A DNA stretch of 64,000 nt from Prinia subflava. Taxonomy: Eukaryota; Chordata; Aves; Passeriformes; Cisticolidae. The position numbers were made by a program, and so were the translations under genes. The first letter of the stretch is position 1. Every line of letters begins with the position of its first letter. Under the pieces are notes generated by a model. The model made no database searches, was not told the origin of the DNA, and saw only the letters and a program-made list of their open reading frames with translations. Shown here piece by piece: positions 1-10,801 of the stretch. The stretch covers positions 248,001-312,000 of the forward strand of contig NW_026960609.1 of NCBI RefSeq assembly GCF_021018805.1. The letters run 5' to 3'.

Positions 1-224
1 AGGCTCTCACCCTTAGCTGCAGTAAGATGTTTATTTCCAGATGGTGTCCGGGGAAAGAGAGGGTGTCCCCAGAGGGACAGGGTATTTTCTCAGGACTTCT
101 GAGGGTGGGGCAAGCTGGCACACAGCCAACGGGGGTCAGAAAGGGAAGGAAGGGTCAGTCTACATGACACGAGCTCTAGGGGTCCCTGAGGGGGGAGAAA
201 CCATTCCCACAGGGGAATGTAACA
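1..224 (-). mobile_element. Partial 3' LTR of the left provirus
   Basis: On the minus strand it begins TGTTACATTCCCC at 224 and runs off the left edge. It aligns by eye along its whole length with the 3' LTR of the right provirus (57094 to about 56868), including AATAAA-like and CTGACCCC blocks. It does not resemble the LTR at the other end of its own provirus (3865-4654). No polypurine tract precedes it. Confidence 0.75.
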
Positions 225-603
225 GAGTGTTATAGCTACTAACTGGGTGCTTCTCCACGCCCGGGTCTTCCCTCTCACTCCGTTCAGTGGGGGTACTTCT
301 TTAAATTGCCAATGCCGGGGCCAATATGCTTGTGGGATGATTGAACAATCAGATCCTGTGTCCCCCCAAAACTGAAGCCCTATGACGTGGGGGTCCCGGC
401 TGCCATAAACACGGCATGTTCCCCAAATCATCAGGGACTCCTTCCATATTTTCATGGCCAGGGCCACCCAGGGGTCCCGCTCTGGGGCGACTCCTGCTGG
501 CCCTGTGGTGCAGGCGCTGCTTGCGGCGGCAGTGGGTACGAAGGCACCGCTGGCGGTATTGTAAAATTCTGTAAATGTGTGGCTGTCGAGGGTGGAAAAC
601 CGG
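225..603 (-). pseudogene. pro fragment of the left provirus
   Basis: Part of a minus-strand open frame containing FWGDTGSDCSIIPQ, with the retroviral aspartic protease triad DTG at 354-362. The frame continues a short way and then enters the LTR at 224. The protease C-terminus with its conserved GRD-type helix is missing, so the enzyme is truncated by the internal deletion. Confidence 0.75.
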
Positions 604-3600
604 CTATCCCCTGTGGGGCATGGGGTATGAGGGTTCCCCGCCCAACTGGGGGTTGGCATAGATGGGCCGCCTTGCCTTCGCAGTGGGAGGAGGCTGGGTG
701 CGGCCCACACGCCCCCTCCCTTTCCTGTTTCCCTGAGGCCGGGACTTGCAGTCTTTGACAAGGTGCCCCTTCTTCCCACAGCCCCAGCAGGGCCCTCTCG
801 CACGTGCTTGGAGCGGGGGCTGGGGACAGCTCACTGCGATGTGGCCTGCCTGGCCACATTTGAAGCATGCCATTTGTTGGGGGTTAGATTTGTTCTTTTT
901 CTTCTCACAGAATTTTTTCCCATAAGTTTCCAAGAAGCCTTTATGACTACTTAGAACAAAAGGGAGTACTTGGAGGACATGGCAGCACAAGGCTACACCT
1001 ATTGTTTTTGAGTCCCTGGGAGTGTCCCTCAGAGGGGAGAGATGATGAGCTTTGGGAAAGGCAAAAAGACAGCTGGGGGAGGGCAACTCGCTCTCAGCAC
1101 CGAGGAGGACAGTCAGGCTGCCCCTCGCTGCAGGAAGAGTTCACGGCCATCACTCTGCCTCTGCCTCGTCCTGGGAAATCTATCGTCATCTGCTCCTGTA
1201 CCCAGGAATCCTGAGCTTGCCTTCTCCAGCCCTCCCCCCACCGCCGCTGCTTCTTCGGAGCTTTGAGGTTCCCCTGCTACTCTGTAGCCCTGCACTGACC
1301 AGCCCTGCCGGGACACCCCTGCTGCTCCAGCTACCAGCGCAGAGCTCCCCATCTCTTCCACCGGCCTGGGACTTTCCACCCTTCCAGCTCAGCCTCTCGG
1401 AGTCCTGCAGGGGCGCCGAGATCAAACTGCCCCGGGCTTTCTGTGAAAGCCCTCAAGGTTCTTGGTTCTGTTTATTATTGATGCTGTAGTTGTTGTTTGT
1501 TTGTTGTTTTGTCATATATACTAGTAAAGAACTGTTATTCCTATCCCCATACCTCTCTCTGAAAGCTCCTTTAATTTTTTTTAAAAATTAGAATAGTTTG
1601 GAGGGAGGGGATTTGAATTCTCCACCTCTAGAGAGGTCCTGCCCCCTTCCTAGCAGATATCTGTCTTTCAAACCAAGACACCATTGCACTGGTTAGGGTG
1701 CGGACGGCTGCTTGGATGGGTGTCAGGTGTTCCTCTTTTACGACATGTTTAATCATGTCGGCGAGGCTGGCTCTGGCCGGCAAGGAACGCAGAATGTCCT
1801 TGGTGGTGGAATTGCCCTGCAATCAGCCACCACGGGGCCCCTTGCCTCTGGAGGCAGGGTAGATGAGTCTACTGCTGCCTGGAGGCGATCCACAAACTGT
1901 GTGAAACTTTCACTCTCCGCCTGTTTTATGCTGGACCATGGGGATGGCCTGGCCACCACTCAGGATGCGGCTCGAATGGCTTCCCTCGCGGCCTGGGTGG
2001 TGGCCCTGACTTCCTCAGCCAGCAGGTGTGCGGCTTGCTGCTGAGGGGTTATCATCTCATCATGTTTGCCCATCAACCTGGACAAGCTGGAGCCGTGCAG
2101 TGGCTGTCCTGCCCCAGAAGTTTGGGTCAGTAAGTTTGTGCAACTATCTTTCCATTCTTGTTTGAAAACAATCATACCCGCGCCGTCAAAAATCATGCGG
2201 CCTATTTGTTTAATATCAAAGGGGAGCAAATCATAATTGCCAAAAAGGCCATCCATGAGTGTTGAGACCATGGCTGAATTAATTCCTTTCTCTGAGATTG
2301 CTTTAACAATTGCCTGTACATCTTTGGGGTTTACCGGCTTGTATGTTCTCTGCTGGTTCCCTTCTGGCCCGGTAACTCTCACAGGGAAAGCTCGCACTGT
2401 GGCCGCGGGAGCCCACTCAGCACAAGCTATCTTTATCTTTCCCCAGTCAGTGAAGTGGGCTGGCTCGTATTGTGAACCCTTTTTGGAATGGCTCAAAGCT
2501 TTATTCGTTTTCGCTTTAAACCGCATCGGCTTTTCCCTTTCCGTTTCTGAGTCCCAGCCATCTTCCGTCAGCTCTCCTGAGCTGCTGGAGCTGCTGCTGC
2601 TGGACTCAGAGTCGGAAGCTGAATGCCAGCACGCTTCCGGGCTCCTGTGCTGTTTTGTGCGGCTCTGGCCCCGCCCCTCTGTTCGGGGGTGGTGCTGCTC
2701 CCGCTCCCTGGGCTTGCCCTGCCTCCTGGGGGGGGAGGTCTCTCCCTTAAATGGAAGCAGCATTGAGCGCGGCTCCCGACTGGGCATGCGCTCTCTGCTG
2801 CCCTCCCGCGCAGGCCCGTTTGAGAAAGCCCGCAACTCCGGACAGAGCGCGCATTCGCCTGCCGCTCTCGGGCGCATATGTGCCCGTGGAGAGCCGTGGT
2901 GCCGCTTTGGGCATGCTCTCTCTCCCTTCTTGCCGCGCGTATGGGTCAGCAAAAGTCCGCGACTCCTGCCCGAGCATGCACTCTTATCCCTCTTCCCCGT
3001 CTTTTTCTCGTGCATGCGCATCAGCAAACACCCGCCGCTCCAGGCTCTCCCCGCCGAGGGTATCTAGGCCCCACCCCTCCCTTCGGCCAGCGCCATTTTC
3101 AAAGCCGTATGGCGGGGTTGCTACCCGCTTGTCCTCCCTAGCCGCGTTTTCGGCATCCCTGGCTTCACCCGCCAGTTCCTCCCAAAAAACCCGTGCCTGG
3201 GCACCGAAACGCTGGCTGGCGGCGAAGAGATGGATGGGGAACTTGCAGATTTTCGGGAAGGTTCCGCGGGTGAGGGGAGACCTGACGGGTTTGGCGGGGG
3301 GGCCCGGGGGTTTTCTGAGGGCATCGGGGGGTTTGGGCTTGGGCTCAGGGAGCTGGGAAACACGCCTGGCTCCCATGGATCTCCACCCTCGGACAAATCG
3401 CGTTCAGACGCTGTTGGCGTTGTGGCTCCTATCCCCAGCTTGGGGGTAGATAGCAGACATATGCGTGCGGCGCTCCAGAATTCCTGTTCCTCAAGCGCCT
3501 TGTGTAGGGCTTGCTCGACCTTTCCCCATGCTTTGAGGCTTTTGCCGCTGCCCAAAGATTTTGTATCTTCAGCTAGTGCGGCCGTGCATCTCCCCCACAC

Positions 3601-3741
3601 CTCCGAATGGAGGATTTCTACTGGGCGCTCAATCACCTCAAGCTCTAATAATCTTGTGACAGCAAGTTGAAAATCCTTGAGCTTGCACTTAATTCCCCAC
3701 TGTTTGTAAATCATACTTACGACCTTCGCCATGGCCTCCAT
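604..3741 (-). pseudogene. gag of the left provirus (alpharetrovirus-like), broken
   Basis: The start is ATG at 3739-3741. Matrix (3741 to about 3400) is followed by a Pro-rich segment with a stop at 3121. Capsid continues in other frames (3027-1960, then 1959-1753 with the major homology region SFTQFVDRL, then 1822-1681). The solo LTR at 875-1680 splits capsid from nucleocapsid, which has two CCHC knuckles (CFKCGQAGHIAVSC and CWGCGKKGHLVKDC, near 874-710). At least two frameshifts plus the insertion make it non-functional. The matrix layout and the splice donor inside gag (GTAAGT, 3715-3720) point to an alpharetrovirus relative. Confidence 0.75.
875..1680. mobile_element. Solo LTR (family X, copy 1) inside gag
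   Basis: An 806-bp TGTTGGGGG to CAAGACA block (TG...CA) flanked by the exact 5-bp repeat CCATT (870-874 and 1681-1685). It interrupts the gag frame between capsid and nucleocapsid. A second copy of the same family lies at 16129-16943. Poly(A)-like motifs occur on both strands (AATAAA on minus near 1475), so orientation is not assigned. Confidence 0.85.
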
Positions 3742-3864
3742 TGGCTGGTCCGACCGTGTCCCGTCCGCCAGAGTCGGTTTCTTTTCCCGCCCTGGCCGCT
3801 GCTTCTGTCCAGGTGAAAACCCCGATTCCCGAGGGTTTTTTCCTCCCAGGTTTCGGCACCAGAA

Positions 3865-4654
3865 TGTTGCCTTCCGATAGAAGGCAAGGCAACCTGGGTT
3901 CCAGAAAACAGCACGGACACTTGGCCTCTGCCAAGTTACTTGGTCCACAGATGCCCTGGTTTAGGACAAATTAGGGGAAAAACTCCACAACTCCCTCCCC
4001 CACCACCGGGTTCGGGAGGAATTTCCTCAGAGGAAAAGTGGAAAAAACTTGTTTATTAAGAAACAACAAAAAAACACTCCCCAACACAAGAAAAACAGTC
4101 CGAGATGACAACAAATGTTTTCACCAGTCCAAGAGAGGGTGAGCAGTCTCTGCTGGGGAGGGTGCCAAAGCTTCTCTCAGGTGCAGACTCCGGGGGGGGG
4201 GGTCCCTTGACGTTCCCGAATCAGGGCCCGAAGCAGGTCCGATGTCTTCAGGGAAGGGGAGGAAGGAAAGAAGGGGAAAAACAAAAGCAGAAAAATGGCA
4301 AAAAGCAAGCAAAAAAGCAGAAAGCAAGAGAGCAAAGCCAGCAAAACGAGCCTAGCTATCAGCAAGCAAGCCAAAAGCAAGCAGCCGGGGGAGGGGCTCA
4401 GCTATAGACAAAACAAACTGAGAACATGGGAACAGAAACACACGATTTGGGATACAAAGCATGAAAATGTCCTGTCACCCCAGGACAACAGACACACTGG
4501 CATCAGTATGATGGATGGTCCAAAATGGCTTTTATTCTTTTACCTCATGGTGTTAAATAGTCAAAGGGGGCTTTACTACGTCAGAGGGGGGCGGAGGGTC
4601 CTTATCTTTCCGTGACATCCGAGATCTTCCGGGCGCCTGTCCTTATCTACCACA
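3865..4654 (-). mobile_element. 5' LTR of the left provirus, split by a nested LTR
   Basis: The left boundary is set by TGTTGCC at 3865, three bases from the primer-binding-like site. The outer LTR is 3865-3946 plus 4493 to 4617-4654. It contains a TATTTAA promoter motif and AATAAA on the minus strand. The remainder is the nested solo LTR. The right boundary is either TGTCACGG (4617) or TGTGGTAG (4654); without a second copy I cannot decide. Confidence 0.6.
3952..4487 (-). mobile_element. Solo LTR nested in the left provirus LTR
   Basis: A 536-bp block, TGCCCTGG to CAGGACA on the plus strand, flanked by the 5-bp repeat ACAGA (3947-3951 and 4488-4492). AATAAA on the minus strand (near 4050) gives the orientation. 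It is a distant relative of the solo LTR at 37706-38355, sharing the GGTTTAGG(A/G)CAAAT start, the GAAAAGTGGAAAAAA block and the GGGATACAA end. Confidence 0.8.
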
Positions 4655-6064
4655 ATTACTGCAGTAGAGTAGCAGAATAATGGAGCAAGCTCTATACCAC
4701 TGCACATGCAGATTAAGTTTGGAGGTTTCTCTCTATAAGCCAGGTGTAGATAGATGCTCTTAGTAGTATTTTTCTATCTCTAAACAAAGGGAAAAAAACT
4801 AAAAGTATTAAAGCCTTTTTTATCAAATACACTGAAACTGAGAAGCTGCCAGGCTGCCATTTAAAGCACTTCAATACACAGGGCCTAGGGGACCTGCTGT
4901 GCATGATCACTTACTTGATGCAACATCTGGTGATGAAGTGCTTTAAGGAAATACAGATCCAGATGTCTTCTGGTGGTTTAAAAGCAGAGCTGGTCAGAAG
5001 TAAAGCTAAAAGGTGTGAATAACAGCTAGGATGCCCTGGAGACCTGCAGGATTGTAGAACCTCAGTAAAAATCTCTGCCAGCCCCCTGAGCTGTGGTGGA
5101 AATTCTGTGGAAGCAGAAGGTGTGTTTTACTTGGACAGCAGCTCTCCTAAGGCTCAAAAAGCCCATCCACTCCTTGAATATGAGAACCTTTGCCTGTTTC
5201 TATTAGAGCTGGAATACAAAGATAACACTGGAGAAGTACATTAATTGAACAAAAATCTATATGCCTTAGACACTGCATAGATGAGGATTATACATACAAG
5301 AACTGAAAGAATGGCACTTGTACTATTACTCATCTTCTCTGGAAGTAATTAAAGTTATCAGTAATTCAGATGGATTATAAATTTAATTCAAAAACTTTTT
5401 TCTTTACTCATAGTTTAATTCATTACAGCAACTACCGCTCTAGACATAACCATTTGCAAGGTTTATCTTGATTCATTTTCTCAGGAGGGACACCCAAGTT
5501 ACTGAAGACTGAGCTGAACCAAGAACCACCCTGTCAACACTCCATCTTTGTGCCACAAAAATTGACTAGAAGTACGTGACAATGGTACCGTGCCTCTCTT
5601 GGCTTTTTCATCATGAACTCTGATGCCTGTTCTGTTTAGTTGGGCCAACATCAATAACAGGACACTCACCATCTCAGAATTGATGTCAGACAAAAAGAAA
5701 CACTGCTCACGAGCACAGTTACTGCAGGAGATTCTAGATAGCCAAAAGGAGAGCTGTCTCATCAGAGTTGCTGAGACACTAAATAGTTGGTTTCAGTGTA
5801 AATGATTCTCTGCTGCCATAATGATGAGAACTAAAACAAGGCAGAGGCTTTAATCTCAAAGCACAGCTGCTCAGCAGTAGCTGATGGACCTGCTCTCCCT
5901 CCATAAAAGATACTTTAGCTTTAAGAAAGGTGGCTTGCAATCTTTAATTTATTTTAGTGCTTTGAAATGAGCATGGTCTTGCATCAATGCCTAAAACTGA
6001 GATGCTAAATCTTCAATACCTCTACTTGAAAAGTAATGTAAAAATCACAGCAGGCACAGACAGG
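4655..6064. other. Intergenic DNA downstream of NFKB1
   Basis: AT-rich unique-looking sequence between the NFKB1 3' end and the LTR of the left provirus. Only short chance ORFs are present. I see no gene, RNA or recognisable repeat here. Confidence 0.5.
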
Positions 6065-6757
6065 AGAATTAATTTTGTGGTTTTATTATAAAAGTAAAAT
6101 AAAAATAAGCATTTAAAAAGCATGCATTTTCAAAAAGGAACAGATATAAAAAAACCTATTTACAAGTAGGAAAATGCTAAACTTGAAAAAATTTTGGAAT
6201 AAGAGTCACCAAAGTTTAATTACATTATTTAAATATACAATATTCTTTTAGGATTCTCTTTTTTTCTCTGCCTTGTCACTGTTGTGATTAAAGTAATGAT
6301 TTTTCTTTGCCAGCTATTTTATAAGCTGCTTGCATGCAACTGTGCTGCAAAAATTATGAAGAGAGCAGCTAGGAACTGTATCCTCTGCTTGTGTGCTTAT
6401 TAACCTCTTTAGCAAGTTTGTATTATGCATTAACAACTTATTTTTCATCTGTAAAAGAAAGTCCTCACAGAGCAGGAAAGCTCAGTCAGTCTTTCATAGC
6501 ATCCAGTCCTGTGTATTAATGCAGCAGTGGAGCCCTGGTTATTCTAAATGGCTTCTAAATGAGTACAATTAAGTGTACTTGAGGAAGGAAGCAGTGGCTA
6601 GGAGTCACATGCTGCAGTTGCCCTTTGTTCGGGTTCAGGTGGGATTCTTCCAGTGCACTTTTGGTTGTGAGTTCCTTTCCTTCTGGCCAGGATGACACTG
6701 ATGTAATTTGAAATGTCCCACTTGTTCCTGTAACTGCATATTGCTAATTGAAGATCA
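6065..6757 (-). other. NFKB1 3' UTR remnant with poly(A) signal
   Basis: AT-rich sequence follows the terminal exon. AATAAA on the minus strand (plus TTTATT near 6083-6088) is the first good poly(A) signal about 670 bp beyond the former stop, so the transcript end is probably near 6065. The exact cleavage site is a guess. Confidence 0.45.
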
Positions 6758-6941
6758 CTAGTCAGCTATATAATTGCTTTGCCCTGAACTTTCATGTCCA
6801 TAGCCCAGGGCCATTTTGCCAAGTGTTAGTGAGGGCTTGCTGTTCAGAGAGTCTAAGTGAAACTCAGCTTGCGGAAGGAGGTCTCCACACCACTGTCACA
6901 CATGCTTTCAGTGTCTTGAAATCTGCTATTGTAGAGCTCAC
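6758..6941 (-). pseudogene. NFKB1: NFKB1 terminal exon: IKK degron then stop and frameshift
   Basis: The exon reads GELYNSRFQDTES, then CDSGVETSFRKLSFT. DSGVETS is the p105 degron phosphorylated by IKK and read by beta-TrCP, and it is intact. The Glu codon that should follow SFT is TAG (6853-6855). A few codons later the tail is continued only in another frame, which ends in TAG at 6758-6760. The acceptor is CCCTCAG at 6942. Confidence 0.85.
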
Positions 6942-8545
6942 CTGAGGGATAGAGAAAAGGGAAATAATTTGTGTGGCTTGAGCAAAGTTGCTTTAAGAAA
7001 AGTCTAAGGAATATAAACCAACAGAGTTAAGCTCTTCTATAGGAAAATAACTAACATGAGGTAGTATAATAGCAAAAGCTGTGCTGAATGTTTCCAGGCC
7101 ACCAAAACATGTGATCAGCTTGCAGTTGGAGCTTGGATGGGATGAGAAGCCTGGTGCTCTGCTGACACTAATGCTGGCACTGCACTGAGGTCAGGACTAT
7201 GCCCAACTGTGGTGGTCACAGGGCAAAAGGTTCTCTGGTTTTCAAAGTAACACTGTGCAAGTGTACAGCTCCAGGATGAGGCTCCTAAAACTTATAATTC
7301 ATATTACTTCAACTTACAGATTTCCTTTTGAGACAAACACTTGAAGAGCTTTCATCTAGTAAGTGACTCAAATAGGAACAAGGCAGTAGCATCTATCACC
7401 TGTGCAGGATCCACAGAAGGAGTGCCTGACTGCAAGAGCTGAAACTGAAGGTACGATGTGGGATCAGTGTGACTAAAAACAGTGGTGGTGTTGTAAGAGT
7501 TCAGTCTTGTTTTTCTAAACAAACATCTTAAACAATGTGATGCCCTCCATTCATGTTGCAGAGGAGCAGAACTCGTCTTACCCTTCAAGATGAATCTAAA
7601 GGGGCAATATGGGTACAAGCACATTTTTGGGTGGGTGTGAAGGTTTATTCCATGACTGACCAAATAGTTTTCTATAGAGAATAAACTGGCAATGTTGGAC
7701 TGGAATGGAGTGACTGGTGTTTCTTTTTTCTTACAGGGTGTAAGTTTACACATTAGGCTACAGGCAGCACTACCAGTGTTTGAACAGGAAAAAACAAAGG
7801 TTTTTGTTCCTAAACCTGGCCAGGCAATGACTGAACAGCCCTGATGACAAACTTCTCACAACCTCTCTTTTTCTCTTAGTAGAGTTCCCTGCTCAAAACC
7901 ACGGAAGGACCTCCATCACTGAAGATTCTCAGAACTCAACTGGATATAACATGGGCAACCTCATGTCATACTCCACTGGCCCTGCTCTGAGCAGGTAGTT
8001 GGCCAGCAGGACTGCTTGAGGTTACACAGGACATGTAACGTAAGCCATCCCCAGTTTCTTTGCCTACAGAACACTGGGCCATTTTGGAGTGCTACACATG
8101 ATGGAAGGAGAAATTTAATACTGAAGTGTTACTGGGAAGTTTAAGAGCCCAAAACATTTTTGTTTATCAAGCTATGAGGGGGGAAAAAAGTCAAAAGCTA
8201 ATGGCACTTGTACACACCTAGGAGATAATTGCCTATATTCCCAGTACATCCAAGGTATTACCATTAGCAAATGGCAGGTGTCTGGTTTTAGCAAAGGGCA
8301 GCAGTATAATGAATACTGTGATGCAGGCATGCTGATTCGTGGTCCATTTGTCCTCTTTCCTACGCCTAGCAGATATCTATGATGAGAGGGGTCACACTGC
8401 AGTAAAATATTTCTGAAACCAGTAAGCAGGTGAAGCAGTGTATGCAAGAAGGTGAGCAATTTATCAGCAGTCCTAGACAGAGTGGGGAGGGAGAACTGAA
8501 AAAAAGTCTTAAATAAAGCTCTTCATATTTTGCTGTCAATTTTAC
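6942..8545 (-). other. NFKB1 last intron, nothing recognised
   Basis: Intron between the last two surviving exons. A 133-codon open frame at 7352-7753 (minus) has no recognisable domain and no splice or start context, so I treat it as chance. Confidence 0.5.
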
Positions 8546-8720
8546 CTGTCTCTCCATTTGCAAAGGTGAGCGGTGATGATGGAAGAGCTTTTGCTGTACT
8601 GTCCTCCAGGGAAGATGGTCTGTGTGAGATGAATAGTGCTTCCTGAATTATTTTTATGGCTTCTGTGTGATCCATTTGTCTCAAAGCAGTGATCAGCTCT
8701 TGAACTGTACCACCAGACAC
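8546..8720 (-). pseudogene. NFKB1: NFKB1 C-terminal exon c (death domain end)
   Basis: Encodes VSGGTVQELITALRQMDH, then TEAIKIIQEAL and a Ser/Pro-rich tail ending FANGET plus one base. It matches the last death-domain helices of p105. The acceptor is CTTTCAG and the donor GTAAAAT. It is open in its own right but lies downstream of the tandem stops of the preceding exon. Confidence 0.9.
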
Positions 8721-8854
8721 CTGAAAGAGCAAACATCAAATACTCAGCATCATTCAGGCTGGCTAAAACTGCAGGGCTGCACTGTCTCACTGTGCAGGAG
8801 GACAAGGTTCTCTAGGTGTATTAATGTTCTTTATAACCTGTTACAGCACATTAC

Positions 8855-9027
8855 CTATTAATTATCTAGCAGAGTCTTCGATGGGGAAGGGCTCAACCTG
8901 AAGGCATTACTAAGAATGCCAAGACCCAGTTTTTGTGCTAGGGTGAACCAGTTTTTAGTTGGATCAGGCAATTCCAATAGTTTGTAAAGCTGCATGTTGG
9001 AATTCTCAGTCAGCTCTCTCAAATGTC
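8855..9027 (-). pseudogene. NFKB1: NFKB1 C-terminal exon b (death domain) with tandem stops
   Basis: Encodes [19 protein letters not shown], then [19 protein letters not shown] and [11 protein letters not shown]. This is the first helices of the p105 death domain, well conserved. The expected Tyr-Glu codons before the donor are TAA (8858-8860) and TAG (8855-8857), so the exon ends in two consecutive stops right at the splice junction. The acceptor is CCCCAG and the donor GTAATG. Confidence 0.9.
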
Positions 9028-9321
9028 CTGGGGAACAGAGAAATATGTTAGTTTATTATTTATACAAATCATGCACCAGTTCATTTTTAAGCAGAAACAA
9101 AGCCAAACTGAAGACTACTTGAGAGTCCAATCCCAGCATTTACAAATGGATTGCTGCAATACTGCAAATGTACTCCTTGTCCTTGAGACATCTTAAGGGA
9201 ATCATGCTCATTGTGTGCAAGGGAGTGGGTAGGCACCTCTTCTTGCTCACCAGCTCAGTTACAAGCTGTTGCAGGGCAATGTACTCTGCCACTACAGATT
9301 CAGTACTCAATTATTAGAGGG

Positions 9322-9972
9322 TGTAAGAGTCGGTCCGAAAATCCCTCATTTCTGCCTCACGACTGTCAGAGGCCGAGACCCTAACCCATGGACCCTGAGC
9401 CACAGCACAGGCCAAGTTTTCCCTGCAGCTGCTGTCACTGGACCAAGATGCCCTCCTCAGGGACCCATGCATGAAACAATGGGGATGGTTACGGTTTTCT
9501 GGCCATGTTTGCAAAGAGATGTTCCTGTACTGACCGTACTTGGTAAGACCTGAGCTGCACCGCTCCCCCTATTGTGAAAGAACACCTGCGATGCCCACGA
9601 AACTGACCCCCCTTTCTGGCATTTTGCCTCTCGCTTTGAAAAGAACTATAACAACTCCACCAGAAGAGCAGGCTTTCGAGGCCTCCCCTTTGGACGACGG
9701 CTCCATTGACCTACGTGCCACGGAGACTGCGAAGGTGGTCTGTTGGCATCGGCGTCACGAGGACTCCCGTCTGTCAGTTGGTAGCTATACCCTTTCTTTA
9801 CCCCCCTTTCTCTCCCTCTCTCTCTCCCTCTCTTCGTTCCCCTTCTTTTCTATCGCATAACTGTGTGTATCAATAAAGATACAATTGATTTCACTTGAAT
9901 TAAGTTATCACTGCCTCTTTTTGCACTCTGAAATCAAAACGAACCATCACGACCATCCTTTGGCTCGTGACA
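9322..9972 (+). mobile_element. Solo LTR with 5-bp target duplication
   Basis: A 651-bp block, TGTAAGAGTCGG to CTCGTGACA, flanked by GAGGG at 9317-9321 and 9973-9977. AATAAAG near 9871 gives plus orientation. It is in the NFKB1 intron, 33 bp past the donor of the exon at 10005-10071. There is no internal retroviral sequence. A pyrimidine tract (CTCTCTCTC-type) lies near 9800-9840. Confidence 0.85.
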
Positions 9973-10004
9973 GAGGGATATTGTCAAGTCTTTACAGGTG
10001 TTAC

Positions 10005-10071
10005 CTTGTGTGAGTAAGTCCTCCAAAACCTCTGCTGATTCGTAGGGTTGGCCATTTAATATGTCGTACAC
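10005..10071 (-). pseudogene. NFKB1: NFKB1 C-terminal exon a (post-ankyrin linker)
   Basis: Encodes VYDILNGQPYE and LEDLLTQ plus one base, matching the p105 segment between the last ankyrin repeat and the death domain. The acceptor is TTCTCTTAG and the donor GTAACAC. It is a 67-nt exon in phase 0. It is the first surviving exon left of the 10-kb provirus, whose LTR begins 82 bp upstream in the intron. A solo LTR ends 33 bp beyond its donor. Confidence 0.88.
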
Positions 10072-10152
10072 CTAAGAGAATACATTAAAGTCAGTATTTA
10101 GGAGTATTAAGTGTCCATTAAGTTTTAGCAGTGTTATATAAAACCCTAAATC

Positions 10153-10801
10153 TGTAGTGGTGTGTTAATGAGTTCTTTATATTTTCTAAGTTTTTCTAAG
10201 CTCTTTGTAAGATGGTTTGTTCCTTGTACCCCCTGTTTTGCCTTCCTGATAGTTGCCGCTGGAACTCCTCCAGTAACTGTTAGGTGTCAATCCTTTTCCC
10301 CCTCCTCCCTGGAGCCTGCCTGTCATCTCAGAGCCCTGCCTCAGAGCTAGACAGTTCTGTGAGGGGCTTCGAGTGATAGGCTAGGTTTGGGGAAAATCCC
10401 CACCCCTCCCTTCTGTGTGGTCCTCGTTTGTGTCAGTCACCTTCCTAGCCTCTCCTGTATTGAACCCAATTGGTTGTACCCTCCTCACCACCCTCTGTAC
10501 TGCCCCCCAATAAAAGGGGGTCTGAAAAAGCCAAAATTGGCTCGGTCTGAGCAAGTCCTTGGCTGGTGGGGAGGCTCCGCCTGACCCCTCAAATAAACCC
10601 CCTTGGATTTACTCAGCCAGCTCCTCCCTTCATTCTCCGCCATCGTCTGCCCCTTGCCACCTGTGCCTTGAAGTCTCGTCGGAACCAAAAACCCACTGGA
10701 TCGGCTTGGCTTGCACTGCTCGTCAGCCGTACCTGCTGCTTGCCGTGGTGCCTGAGCTAGCCTAGGTAGGTCGGGACCGCGTTCTGAGAGGCGCTGCGAC
10801 A
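10153..10801 (+). mobile_element. 5' LTR of the central provirus
   Basis: 649 bp, TGTAGTGG to GCTGCGACA. It contains CAATAAAAGG near 10507 and CAAATAAACC near 10589 (promoter and poly(A) candidates). It aligns throughout with 19658-20302. The sequence just after it (GCTTGACG...) is not an obvious primer-binding site; TGGGGCCCC about 16 nt downstream is the nearest TGG candidate. Confidence 0.92.

Larger units (their letters stand above)
1..4654 (-). mobile_element. Left provirus remnant: alpharetrovirus-like gag, internally deleted, mosaic ends
   Basis: Read right to left: 5' LTR (about 4654-3865, interrupted by a nested solo LTR), a primer-binding-like TGGTGCCGAAACC at 3862-3850, gag from 3741, a protease with a DTG triad, then directly an LTR of another type (224 to 1). 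No pol or env is present. Gag is broken by frameshifts and by a solo LTR at 875-1680. A consensus splice donor GTAAGT lies inside codons 8-9 of gag, as in alpharetroviruses. The right LTR boundary (4617-4654) and the left end (outside the window) are uncertain. Confidence 0.8.
6758..10071 (-). pseudogene. NFKB1: NFKB1 p105 C-terminal remnant: four exons, stops and frameshift
   Basis: Surviving exons are 10071-10005, 9027-8855, 8720-8546 and 6941 to about 6758. They match the end of p105: linker after the ankyrin repeats, death domain, IKK-target degron and tail. Splice sites and phases agree (0 to 1, 1 to 0, 0 to 1). The frame is closed by TAA-TAG at 8855-8860, by TAG at 6853-6855 and by a frameshift shortly after. 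In p105 this half holds p50 and Rel partners in the cytoplasm and scaffolds the TPL2 kinase. Without the ankyrin repeats and with these stops it cannot do so. Confidence 0.85.

Noticed and set aside
2237..3067. Long plus-strand frame opposite the left provirus gag
   Set aside because: It is the antisense shadow of the Ser-rich gag segment.
7352..7753. A 133-codon minus-strand frame in the last NFKB1 intron
   Set aside because: No domain, no splice junctions matching neighbours; likely chance.
10072..10152. A hidden ankyrin exon between exon a and the provirus
   Set aside because: Only 81 bp, AT-rich, no acceptor-donor pair or ankyrin codons.
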